Below are positions 1 to 7,851 of a DNA stretch of 64,000 nt, piece after piece (within the stretch, counting starts at the first letter, position 1; every line of letters starts with the position of its first letter). The translations under genes and the position numbers were made by a program. Source of the stretch: Salinicola avicenniae (GTDB lineage: Bacteria; Pseudomonadota; Gammaproteobacteria; Pseudomonadales; Halomonadaceae); assembly GCF_023736115.1 (NCBI RefSeq), contig NZ_JAKQZC010000005.1, positions 248,001-312,000 of the forward strand. The letters run 5' to 3'. A model generated the notes under the pieces. That model worked only from the letters and a program-made list of their open reading frames with translations, searched no databases and was not told where the DNA came from.

Positions 1-1
1 G

Positions 2-622
2 GCTAATCATCCGCACCCTTCCAAGATTCATTTCACGGCCCTGCATCTGGACGATCTCGACAATGTCAGCGGGATCGTCCAACCCGTGGCCGAGGCACAG
101 CGGGTCACGCTGGAGAGCTCGGCGGTATTACTGGTGACCGATTTCAGCGTCAACCGCCCGCAGACACTACCGACAAGTGCCTCCGTCACCCAGGCACTCG
201 AGACCATGAAGCAGGCCGGCGTACGACTGTTGATGCTGCTGGGCCCGAGCGGCAACTTTACCGGTGTGGTCAACGCCAGGGAGTTGATTGGCGGGCGCCG
301 CATCACATTGGCGATGCAAAAACACCAGATCGGCCGTGATGAAGTGACGGTCGAGATGATTCAGACACCGCGTAGCGACCTCCATGCGCTCTCCTACGCC
401 AAGGTCTCGCATGCCAGCGTCGGCGACCTGGTAGAGACCCTGAAGACGTCCGGCGATGAACATGTGTTGATTACCGAGCCCGGCGAAGGCGATCAGGTAC
501 GGATCCGAGGTCTGATCTCCGCTTCCGATATCAGCCGTGCACTGGGCATGGACCTCAACCATCCACCGGAAGCGCGAACCTTTGCCTCGATCTGCCAGGT
601 CATCCTGGGTCACGACCTGTGA
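2..622 (+). CDS. CBS-domain protein, 5'-truncated by window edge
   Basis: The open frame runs in from the window edge, so the true start lies upstream; an internal GTG at 86 is only a candidate. The visible 206 residues read as a tandem CBS-domain pair, with hydrophobic strand/turn patterns such as LLMLLGPSGNFTGVVNARELIGG and VRIRGLISASDISRAL. CBS pairs bind adenine nucleotides and usually act as regulatory modules. No catalytic domain is visible in the part present. It ends 7 nt before ansA, so the two may be cotranscribed. The specific role is unknown. Confidence 0.75.
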   Translation, partial: ANHPHPSKIHFTALHLDDLDNVSGIVQPVAEAQRVTLESSAVLLVTDFSVNRPQTLPTSASVTQALETMKQAGVRLLMLLGPSGNFTGVVNARELIGGRRITLAMQKHQIGRDEVTVEMIQTPRSDLHALSYAKVSHASVGDLVETLKTSGDEHVLITEPGEGDQVRIRGLISASDISRALGMDLNHPPEARTFASICQVILGHDL

Positions 623-629
623 GATCACG

Positions 630-1691
630 ATGAGCTTTACCACGAAGTCTTCCACCAACTCGGTGCTGGTACTTTACGCTGGCGGCACCATAGGCATGCA
701 GAAGAGCCCCCGCGGCCTCGTGCCCGGCGAGCGTTTCGCATCGCGCCTGTCTGGCGCCATTGCGTCACTGTCGCCGTCACGACAAGCTCGCCTACCGGAT
801 TACGATCTGTGGGAGGCGCCGCGGCCAATCGACTCCAGCAGCGCGACACCCGCCGATTGGCGTCGACTGGCCGCCGTGATTGCCGAGCGACTGGACGAAT
901 ATGCCGGATTCATTGTTCTGCACGGCACCGATACACTGGCGTGGTGCGCCTCCAGCCTGGCCTTTCAACTCCAGGGGCTCAACAAGCCGGTGATCGTGAC
1001 CGGCTCACAGCGCCCTTTGGATATCACCGGCAGCGATGCGCTGAGCAATGTCGAGACAGCGCTCGCCTTTGCGACCCATCCGACCGTTCGCGAAGTCTGC
1101 ATTGCATTCGGCAGCCGCCTGCTTCGAGGCTGTCGAGCCAGAAAATGGTATACTCAGCACGATACGGGCTTTGAAAGTCCCAATTGGCCGCCACTGGGCG
1201 AGATGGTCGATGATCACCCCGTTCTCTATGCCGGGCGCTGCTGGCCCGCCGACGGCGCGCCACGGCTCGAACTCGTCGATCCGGCTGACGAAGTTCCCAA
1301 GGTGATTCGCCTGCCCTTGTGGCCAGGCATTGGCGCCGACGATGTCGCTCGCCAGATCGAGCCCGATAACGTCAAGGGCGTGATTCTGGAAAGCTGGGGC
1401 AGCGGCAATCTTCCTGAAGATGACGCATTGCTCGGTGCACTGGCGAAAGCGAGTGCCGAGGGCAAGGTGTTGGCCACGCTTAGCCAGTGCCCAGTAGGCG
1501 GTGTGCAGCTGGGCACCTACGCCAGCGGCCAGGGTCTCAAGGACATCGGCGTGCTCTCGGCCGACGATATGACGCCCGAAGCGGCGTTCGGCAAGCTGAC
1601 ACATCTGATTTCACTGAAGTTGCCGGAAGCAGAAGTCCGCCGGCGCTTTTTGACGTCTCTCGTCGGCGAACGAGGCGTCTTCACTGTATAG
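630..1691 (+). CDS. ansA: Type I (cytoplasmic) L-asparaginase
   Basis: Hydrolyses L-asparagine to aspartate and ammonia. The 353-residue product carries the nucleophile motif AGGTIG (Thr20), the second catalytic motif LHGTDTLAW, and the following GSQRP segment, all typical of the asparaginase/glutaminase family. There is no signal peptide, which fits the cytoplasmic type I enzyme. The ATG at 630 is chosen because the reading frame further upstream overlaps the preceding CBS gene and the family homology begins just after this Met. The gene is followed after 12 nt by queC and may share its transcript. Confidence 0.9.
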   Translation: MSFTTKSSTNSVLVLYAGGTIGMQKSPRGLVPGERFASRLSGAIASLSPSRQARLPDYDLWEAPRPIDSSSATPADWRRLAAVIAERLDEYAGFIVLHGTDTLAWCASSLAFQLQGLNKPVIVTGSQRPLDITGSDALSNVETALAFATHPTVREVCIAFGSRLLRGCRARKWYTQHDTGFESPNWPPLGEMVDDHPVLYAGRCWPADGAPRLELVDPADEVPKVIRLPLWPGIGADDVARQIEPDNVKGVILESWGSGNLPEDDALLGALAKASAEGKVLATLSQCPVGGVQLGTYASGQGLKDIGVLSADDMTPEAAFGKLTHLISLKLPEAEVRRRFLTSLVGERGVFTV

Positions 1692-1703
1692 GTTTTACAC
1701 AGC

Positions 1704-2387
1704 ATGACACCTCCCGACTCCGCCTCTCCTCGCCCCGCCGTTGTCATTTATTCCGGGGGCATGGACTCCTATACCGTACTCCATCGCGCGCTACGCGATG
1801 GTTACGCGGTCCATGCGCTGTCGTTTCATTACGGCCAGCGACATGCCCGCGAACTGGATGTCGCGAGCCAGGTCTGCGAACGCCATGGCATTCCCCATCA
1901 GGTCGTCGATATCAGGGCCATCCACTCGCTCATCGGCAACTCCGCCTTGACGGACAGCGCCCGCGAGATGCCGAAAGCCGATTATGCGGAAGACAATCTG
2001 GCCGATACCGTCGTGCCCAACCGCAACATGATTCTGCTGTCGCTGGCGATAGGCCATGCCGTCAATATCGACGCATCCATCTGTTTCTACGGTGCCCACT
2101 GCGGTGACCATGTTCTCTATCCCGACTGTCGTCCGGCGTTCGTCGAGCGCATGAACGAGGTGGCCGCTATCGCCAACTTCTCTCCAGTCACGATCGAGGC
2201 CCCTTACCTGCACAGTGACAAGGCGACGATTCTTGCCGACGGCCTCGAGATGGGGCTCGACTACGCCGATACCTGGACTTGCTATCTCGGCAAGGAGAAA
2301 GCCTGTGGCGAATGCGGCAGTTGTCGTGAACGACTCGCCGCTTTCGCCGCACTAGGAGTCTCCGATCCACTCCCCTACGACCATTGA
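1704..2387 (+). CDS. queC: 7-cyano-7-deazaguanine synthase QueC
   Basis: ATP-dependent conversion of 7-carboxy-7-deazaguanine to preQ0, the last step to the queuosine precursor. The 227-residue protein has the PP-loop SGGMDS near residue 12-18 and a C-terminal zinc-binding Cys set (C, then CGECGSC), both diagnostic of QueC. It forms a compact cluster with queE and a QueD-like gene immediately downstream, so three consecutive preQ0 steps are encoded together. No queF is present in the window. Confidence 0.95.
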   Translation: MTPPDSASPRPAVVIYSGGMDSYTVLHRALRDGYAVHALSFHYGQRHARELDVASQVCERHGIPHQVVDIRAIHSLIGNSALTDSAREMPKADYAEDNLADTVVPNRNMILLSLAIGHAVNIDASICFYGAHCGDHVLYPDCRPAFVERMNEVAAIANFSPVTIEAPYLHSDKATILADGLEMGLDYADTWTCYLGKEKACGECGSCRERLAAFAALGVSDPLPYDH

Positions 2388-2412
2388 TCCCCGCGCGAGT
2401 CTAGTCACCCGT

Positions 2413-3081
2413 ATGTACAGTGTGAAAGAAGCTTTCTACACCCTGCAGGGCGAAGGCGCCCAGGCAGGCCGAGCCAGCGTGTTCTGTCGCTTTAGCGGCT
2501 GCAACCTGTGGTCCGGGCGCGAACGCGACCGTCAATCGAGCCGTTGCACGTTTTGCGACACGGACTTTGTCGGCACCGATGGACAGAATGGTGGCCAGTT
2601 CACGTCGGCCGACGCCCTGGCAGCGCATCTGGATGCGCTCTGGCCAAGCTTCTCGCACTCGCCGACGGAAAAAGATCGTGCAAAACGCTATGTGGTCTTC
2701 ACGGGAGGCGAGCCCCTATTGCAGCTGGACGCGGCACTGATCGACGCCATGCACGCTCGCGGGTTCGAGATTGCCGTGGAGACCAACGGCACGCTCGCAG
2801 CGCCGCGTGGCATCGACTGGATCTGCGTCAGCCCTAAGGGCGACAACGCCCTCACGCTGAGAAGCGGTGACGAGCTAAAACTGGTCTATCCGCAAGCGGG
2901 GGTAGACCCCTCGGCGTTCAGCGAGATGGACTTCACTCATTTCTACCTGCAGCCGATGGACTTGGCGCCAGGCGCCATCGCCTCAGACGCCGAACCGATG
3001 CGCGCCGTAGTCGACTACTGCCTGGCGCATCCTCAATGGCGGCTATCGCTGCAGACCCACAAGATTGCGGGAATCGATTGA
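2413..3081 (+). CDS. queE: 7-carboxy-7-deazaguanine synthase QueE (radical SAM)
   Basis: Radical-SAM enzyme that contracts 6-carboxytetrahydropterin to 7-carboxy-7-deazaguanine. The 222-residue protein starts with the family N-terminus YSVKEAFYTLQGEG. Its [4Fe-4S] cysteines are spaced CX14CX2C, from GCNLW to RCTFCDTDF, rather than the canonical CX3CX2C; this expanded spacing is known from the Burkholderia-type QueE subgroup. TGGEPLLQ is the SAM-contacting GGE segment. The stop codon overlaps the next ATG by one base, which indicates translational coupling with the QueD-like gene. Confidence 0.93.
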   Translation: MYSVKEAFYTLQGEGAQAGRASVFCRFSGCNLWSGRERDRQSSRCTFCDTDFVGTDGQNGGQFTSADALAAHLDALWPSFSHSPTEKDRAKRYVVFTGGEPLLQLDAALIDAMHARGFEIAVETNGTLAAPRGIDWICVSPKGDNALTLRSGDELKLVYPQAGVDPSAFSEMDFTHFYLQPMDLAPGAIASDAEPMRAVVDYCLAHPQWRLSLQTHKIAGID

Positions 3082-3926
3082 TGACCCTGTTCGTGAACAA
3101 CCTGACCAACATCGATGCCTCGATCTGGTCCCCGACACACGGCCTCTGCGGTGCCAGCTGGCATGTCGATGTCGAACTCGACGGCGAACTTGGCGAAGAC
3201 GGCATGCTGTTCGACTTCGGCGAGGTCAAGCCATGGATCAAGTCGCGCCTGGACGCCAGCCTGGATCATACGCTGCTGGTCCCGACCCAGGCACCCGGGG
3301 TAGACATTAGCGAATGCAGCGAAGGTCTGCAGATGACAGCCGAGCTGCCCTATACCTTCGACGTTCGCGCCCCGCGACAAGGCTTCACCCTGCTGCCGTG
3401 GTCGGAAATCAGCGCCGAACGACTCGGCAACCACCTCAGCCAGGAATTGAGCAAGCGCCCTCCCCCTCGAGTCGACGCTATTCGCGTTCGCCTGCGAGAG
3501 GAGACTCCCGAAGGCGCCATCTACACCTATAGCCATGGCCTGAAACATCATAGCGGCAATTGCCAGCGGATCGCGCACGGCCATCGCTCCCACTTGCGCA
3601 TCTGGCGCGGCGGCCAAAGGGACGTCGAACTGGAAACTTACTGGGCCGAACAACTCAACAACGGCTACCTGATCGACAGCGAGGACCTCGTCGAGGGCCG
3701 CGAGGGGGACGAGATCCTGAAGATTCGCTATCGCGCCGCCCAGGGGCAGTTCCAACTGAAGATGCCCGGCAACCGCTGTCACGTACTCAATGCGCCCACG
3801 ACGGTCGAACACATCGCGGCTTGGCTCGCCAACCGCATCGCGCGTGACACCGACGACACGATTCTCGTTCAGGCTTTCGAAGGGATCGACAAGGGCGCTC
3901 TTGCCGAGCGACGCGCTGCCCCCTAA
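3081..3926 (+). CDS. queD: Two-domain 6-carboxytetrahydropterin synthase (QueD-like, PTPS family)
   Basis: Expected to make 6-carboxy-5,6,7,8-tetrahydropterin from dihydroneopterin triphosphate, the step before QueE. At 281 residues it is about twice the length of E. coli QueD. The first half carries the late PTPS signature (DFGEVK at about 45-50, LDHTLLVP at about 61-68). The second half carries the early, zinc-binding signature (SHGLKHH at 151-157, then Cys161 and HGH at 166-168). The motifs of one active site are therefore spread over two T-fold repeats in inverted order. The ATG at 3081 overlaps the queE stop. I first considered QueF because of the length, but the motifs are PTPS. Confidence 0.82.
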   Translation: MTLFVNNLTNIDASIWSPTHGLCGASWHVDVELDGELGEDGMLFDFGEVKPWIKSRLDASLDHTLLVPTQAPGVDISECSEGLQMTAELPYTFDVRAPRQGFTLLPWSEISAERLGNHLSQELSKRPPPRVDAIRVRLREETPEGAIYTYSHGLKHHSGNCQRIAHGHRSHLRIWRGGQRDVELETYWAEQLNNGYLIDSEDLVEGREGDEILKIRYRAAQGQFQLKMPGNRCHVLNAPTTVEHIAAWLANRIARDTDDTILVQAFEGIDKGALAERRAAP

Positions 3927-3949
3927 TCGTCATCGTTCAAGGAACTGTC

Positions 3950-4201
3950 ATGGCTTGCCGAGCCGGCTGCGGTGCCTGCTGCATCGCGCCCTCCATCACT
4001 TCACCGATCCCCGGCATGCCTGACGGCAAGCCGGCGGGGGTGCGCTGCGTGCAGCTGGACGACGATAACCTTTGTCGGCTATTCGGCGATCCGCGCCGTC
4101 CAGCACTCTGCGAGCGTTTTCACTATGACGAGGCGCTGTGCGGAGACCACCGCGAGGAGGCACTGGCGATTCTGGCGACATGGGAAGACGCGACTCGATA
4201 G
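3950..4201 (+). CDS. Small cysteine-cluster protein, YkgJ family
   Basis: The 83-residue product opens with CRAGCGACC and contains further cysteines in RCVQLDDDNLC, LCERF and LCGDH, a pattern typical of the YkgJ/UPF0153 zinc- or iron-chelating family. Members are short, soluble and functionally uncharacterised. It lies 23 nt after the QueD-like gene in the same direction and may be the last gene of the que transcript. No membrane segment or signal peptide is visible. Confidence 0.8.
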   Translation: MACRAGCGACCIAPSITSPIPGMPDGKPAGVRCVQLDDDNLCRLFGDPRRPALCERFHYDEALCGDHREEALAILATWEDATR

Positions 4202-4244
4202 TCTTGCCGAGAGGCCTTACTGGCTCGCGGTAGTCAGTGGCTGG

Positions 4245-5249
4245 TCAGCTCAGCTTGACCAGCATCTTACCTTCGTTTTCGCCGCTGAAAAGCTTCAGAA
4301 ACGCCTCGGGTGTCCGCTCCAATCCTTCCACCACACTTTCGCGATAATGAATATCACCGCGCGCCACGCGAGGCGCAACCTCGTCAAGAAAAGTGGGATA
4401 GTGAGCCCAGTGCTCGAGAACGATGAACCCCTCCATTCTTGCCTTCCGAAACAGCAACTGATGCAGGTTGCTCGGCCCTGACACTACCCCGGTCGCATTG
4501 TAGCGATCGATAAAACCGCAGATCGCCACTCGCGCATGGTCCCGCAGATTCGCCAACGCTGCCTCCAACAGCGGGCCGCCAACGTTCTCGTAATAGATAT
4601 CGAACCCTTCGGGCGACGCCGCCCCGAGCGCGGCACTCAACTCGCTCGCGTCTTTCCCTTTGTAATCGACAGCCTCGACACCTAGCGAACGCAACCACTC
4701 GCACTTCGCTTTCCCGCCGGCCACGCCGACGACATGACAGTCGGCGGTCTGCGCCAACTGCGCAACCAACGACCCCACCGCACCGGAGGCCGCGCTGACC
4801 AGAACGCGATCGCCGGGCTGCATACCCGCGATACGGTTCAACCCGGTCCAGGCCGTCATGCCTGGCATGCCAAGCACGCCCAGATATGCCTGCTCGGGAA
4901 CGTCATAATTCGGCAAAGACTCGACGTCATCACCGGGGAGCTGAGCGAGATCCCGCCAGCCAGCCATATGCCGCACGCGATCGCCCTCGCTGAAATGGGC
5001 GTGGCGCGAGGCCACGACCTCACCGACGGCGGCCCCCTCCATGGGCGCATCGAGATCGTAGGGTTCCACGTAGGTAGTCACACCGCTCATCCGCCCGCGC
5101 ATATAGGGATCCACGGAGAGCCAACGGTTGCGGACACGTACCTCTCCCGGCCCAAGGTCCGGCAGATGTGCTTCCTTCAGCGTGAACTGATCCTGTCGCG
5201 GCAACCCCGTCGGCGTCTCGGTCAGCACGAAATAGCGAGATAGAGACAT
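4245..5249 (-). CDS. NADP-dependent medium-chain oxidoreductase (CurA/leukotriene B4 reductase-like)
   Basis: A zinc-free MDR-family enoyl/quinone-type reductase of 334 residues. It has an N-terminal catalytic half (LSVDPYMRGRMSG) and a Rossmann domain with the dinucleotide loop SAASGAVGS. This subfamily reduces alpha,beta-unsaturated ketones with NADPH and includes curcumin reductase CurA; the natural substrate here is unknown. The ATG is preceded at good spacing by AGGAGG. That Shine-Dalgarno lies within the 3' arm of a large hairpin (5255-5299), followed by a run of U residues, so expression may be structure-controlled or read through from ppiD. Confidence 0.87.
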   Translation of the reverse strand: MSLSRYFVLTETPTGLPRQDQFTLKEAHLPDLGPGEVRVRNRWLSVDPYMRGRMSGVTTYVEPYDLDAPMEGAAVGEVVASRHAHFSEGDRVRHMAGWRDLAQLPGDDVESLPNYDVPEQAYLGVLGMPGMTAWTGLNRIAGMQPGDRVLVSAASGAVGSLVAQLAQTADCHVVGVAGGKAKCEWLRSLGVEAVDYKGKDASELSAALGAASPEGFDIYYENVGGPLLEAALANLRDHARVAICGFIDRYNATGVVSGPSNLHQLLFRKARMEGFIVLEHWAHYPTFLDEVAPRVARGDIHYRESVVEGLERTPEAFLKLFSGENEGKMLVKLS

Positions 5250-5299
5250 AAAAAACCCTCCTAAACCTGATGATGGATCATCACTCAGCCTAGGAGGGT
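5250..5299 (-). terminator. Hairpin with U-tract between ppiD and the reductase gene, containing the RBS
   Basis: On the minus strand ACCCTCCTA (5299-5291) pairs with TAGGAGGGT (5263-5255), enclosing an inner TGATGA/TCATCA hairpin. Five or more U follow directly and then the ATG of the reductase. This has intrinsic-terminator form for ppiD, yet the 3' stem arm is also the Shine-Dalgarno of the next gene. Confidence 0.65.
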
Positions 5300-5340
5300 C
5301 AGCGGAAAATCGGCAAGCGCCGACAACCAGTTACGGCAAT

Positions 5341-7167
5341 TTATTGACGCTCGATCTCGGCGTCATCCATCAGTGTATCCGTCAAACCTTGAATCGCGTT
5401 CTGTGCCTGCACCCGCTGCGCAAGCCGGGTAACGAAATCCGCGTCATCACCATCAACGTCAGCGCTCTGCACCGATTCAAGGCCAATGATGGCGACACCA
5501 CCGGGAATGTCGACGTGACTCCATGTGGACTGCTCTCCCTCGGGCGCCGGCATGCGGAAAGCCTGCTCGACAACCGCGTCAGGCACGCTGTCTCCCCCGT
5601 CACGGGTGATCGCATCGACCTGCTGCCAGGAGAGATCGGCAGGACGCTCGCCCTCGCGCAATGAAGCGAGCAACGTCTTCGCTCGTGCCTGCAATCGCTG
5701 CTGAGCCAGTTCCGTGGTCACCGCGCGGTTGACCTGATCACGCACCTCATCAAGCGGCAATGTGCTTGCCTCGCGATGATCGACAACACGGAGCACGACT
5801 CGCTGGCGATCATCGGTCTGGATCACGTCACTGTTGTACCCATCTTCAAGCACGTCCGGCGAAAACGCCGCCGCGACAACATCCGGGTTGGCAGTGACAC
5901 CGTCGCCGCCGCTATCACGAGAGAACCAGTCACTGGTCTGTACCGACAGTCCCAACGGCTCCGCGACGCTGGCCAGATCGTCCGCCTGGTAGGCATCATC
6001 GGTCAGCTGCTGCACCGTATCCTCGAATTCGGCCCTCGACTGATCGAGACGGACCTGCTCGACCCATTGATCGCGGGACTGCTCGAAGCTGGGCATATCG
6101 ATATCGGTGACCTCAATCAGGTGCAGCCCGTATTCTGTTTGCACCACCTGAGAGACCTGCCCTTGGTCGAGAGACCAGGCGGCCTCATCGAACGCATCAC
6201 CGAAGAAGCCTTTCTGGATGACCCCCAGGTCACCCCCATTCTCGGCAGAGGAGCTGTCATCGGAAAACTCCTCGGCCAACGCCGCGAAGTCGGCACCTTG
6301 AGAGAGTTTCGACTGCACCTCCTGAATCCGCTCGCGGGCCTCGGTTTCGGAGCGGTCGTCCCCGAATGTGACCAAGATATGCGAGACCTGACGAGGCGCG
6401 GTGCTGCGCGCCTCCTGGTAGGCCTGACGCAACGCATCCTCGGTCACATCAATCCCCTGAGCGACATCTTCCTGGTTGAGCACGATGTAGTTGACCTTGA
6501 CCTGCTCAGGACGCCGATAATCGTCTTGGTGCGCCTCGTAGTAGCGCTGGAGATCGGCAGCCTCCGGAGAGATCGTCTCCGCGAGGTCGGCGTCGTTGAG
6601 CTGTGCGTAGCGAAAGCTGCGCTGCTGCTGCTGCAGGGCCGCCAGTCGCTGCTTTTCCGAGGGCAGAACAAACGCCGCGGAGGCTAGCCCCTGCTGCACC
6701 TGACGCCGCAGTGAATCGGCGCGTAGTTCACGCCGAAACGAAGCCGGCGTATACCCCGCCTGGGCCAGACGACTGGTGAAACGCTCCTGAGAGAAATGCC
6801 CATCCTGGTCCTGGAATTCCGGGAGGGAGACGATCAACTGATCGAGCTGGCCATCGGACATGTGCAACCCGCCCTGCTCGGCGAATTGATCGAGCGTGCG
6901 TTGACGGATCAGTTGATCCAGAACCTGACCTCGGAACTCGCGCTCCTGCTCTGGCGGCACCTGCCCGGAGCGGATGCCACGCTGGACCTGCGTCTCCACC
7001 GCCTGGCGACTGATCGACTCCCCGTTGACCGTCGCCGCATCGTTGCTACCGCCGGTAAAATAGCTGACCAGCGACTCCGCCCCGAAGAGCGCGAATGTCA
7101 CGATGATGGCGCCCACGATGACTTTCGCCACCCACCCCTGGGAACCTTCACGAATTCGTTGCAGCAT
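5341..7167 (-). CDS. ppiD: Periplasmic folding chaperone / peptidyl-prolyl isomerase PpiD
   Basis: A 608-residue inner-membrane-anchored chaperone that meets proteins leaving the Sec translocon. Residues 1-11 form a short cytoplasmic stretch (MLQRIREGSQG). A single transmembrane helix follows (about 15-35), then a SurA-like N-terminal domain. The parvulin (PpiC) domain begins at about residue 260 with RQVSHILVTFGDD and contains GGDLGVIQKG; a second, divergent region follows. The length matches E. coli PpiD (623). It is the last gene of the tig-clpP-clpX-lon-hupB-ppiD block and is separated from hupB by a strong terminator. Confidence 0.94.
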   Translation of the reverse strand: MLQRIREGSQGWVAKVIVGAIIVTFALFGAESLVSYFTGGSNDAATVNGESISRQAVETQVQRGIRSGQVPPEQEREFRGQVLDQLIRQRTLDQFAEQGGLHMSDGQLDQLIVSLPEFQDQDGHFSQERFTSRLAQAGYTPASFRRELRADSLRRQVQQGLASAAFVLPSEKQRLAALQQQQRSFRYAQLNDADLAETISPEAADLQRYYEAHQDDYRRPEQVKVNYIVLNQEDVAQGIDVTEDALRQAYQEARSTAPRQVSHILVTFGDDRSETEARERIQEVQSKLSQGADFAALAEEFSDDSSSAENGGDLGVIQKGFFGDAFDEAAWSLDQGQVSQVVQTEYGLHLIEVTDIDMPSFEQSRDQWVEQVRLDQSRAEFEDTVQQLTDDAYQADDLASVAEPLGLSVQTSDWFSRDSGGDGVTANPDVVAAAFSPDVLEDGYNSDVIQTDDRQRVVLRVVDHREASTLPLDEVRDQVNRAVTTELAQQRLQARAKTLLASLREGERPADLSWQQVDAITRDGGDSVPDAVVEQAFRMPAPEGEQSTWSHVDIPGGVAIIGLESVQSADVDGDDADFVTRLAQRVQAQNAIQGLTDTLMDDAEIERQ

Positions 7168-7291
7168 GCTGTCCTCGCATGTCGATTACCCAATGTCTGT
7201 CGCGTGCGCTTCGTACACCGTACCGACTCGGCAACGCACCCGTAGCCCTCATTTCCCGCGCATCGAACGCCGCGAGAGATGAGGAGGCAAT

Positions 7292-7321
7292 AAAAAAGCG
7301 CATCGCCAAGGCGATGCGCTT
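7292..7321 (-). terminator. Rho-independent terminator after hupB
   Basis: An 11-bp perfect stem (AAGCGCATCGC with GCGATGCGCTT) with a 4-nt loop is followed on the minus strand by an uninterrupted U run. It lies 80 nt past the hupB stop and before ppiD. Confidence 0.88.
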
Positions 7322-7401
7322 ACGTAATTCACGGGCTTGCCCGGTAGATTAGCCTGAATCGCCTCAATACCGATGCGTCAGCCCGAGTGACGCAACGAAC
7401 C

Positions 7402-7674
7402 TCAGTTCACAGCATCCTTCAGGGCCTTGCCAGCCTTGAAGCTCGGCACCTTGGCAGCACTGATATCGATCGGCTTGCCAGTCTGCGGGTTACGGCCAGT
7501 TCGCGCAGCGCGCTCTTTGACCGAGAACGTCCCGAACCCGACCAGTGCTACGGAATCACCCTTTTTCAGGCTGTCCGACACGGAATCGATCATCGCATCG
7601 AGAGCGCGGGTGGCAGCTGCCTTGGGAATGTCGGCAGATGCAGCAATGGCTTCGATCAGCTCGGATTTATTCAC
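7402..7674 (-). CDS. hupB: DNA-binding protein HU-beta
   Basis: A nucleoid-associated histone-like protein that bends and compacts DNA. The 90 residues are the full HU length, with the N-terminal helical dimerisation part ([18 protein letters not shown]) and the DNA-binding arm signature [12 protein letters not shown]. The start codon is GTG, preceded by AAGGGGTG at proper spacing. Position downstream of lon and upstream of ppiD is conserved across gammaproteobacteria. It has its own near-consensus promoter (7758-7787) and terminator (7292-7321), so it can be a single-gene unit. Confidence 0.97.
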   Translation of the reverse strand: MNKSELIEAIAASADIPKAAATRALDAMIDSVSDSLKKGDSVALVGFGTFSVKERAARTGRNPQTGKPIDISAAKVPSFKAGKALKDAVN

Positions 7675-7757
7675 ACTTCACCCCTTGACTGTGTACGAAA
7701 TTAACAGGATATCGATGCGCAATCTTTGACACGACAACGATCACAACAAGTGCGCAT

Positions 7758-7787
7758 TTTATAGCAATGCCGTGATCGTTCTGTCAA
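7758..7787 (-). promoter_or_regulatory. Sigma-70 promoter of hupB
   Basis: On the minus strand a perfect TTGACA (-35) is followed after 18 nt by TATAAA (-10), about 85 nt upstream of the hupB start. It is among the best matches to consensus in the window, as expected for an abundant nucleoid protein. Confidence 0.75.
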
Positions 7788-7851
7788 TCAAGATAACGAT
7801 AAAAACCGCGTCACATCGGGCTTTGCGCGCGAGATTGACGCACCGATAACC

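Noticed and set aside
3081-3926. QueF (preQ0 reductase) as identity of the third que gene
   Set aside because: Length is similar to QueF, but the PTPS zinc and LDH motifs are present and the QueF Cys/Glu motifs are not.
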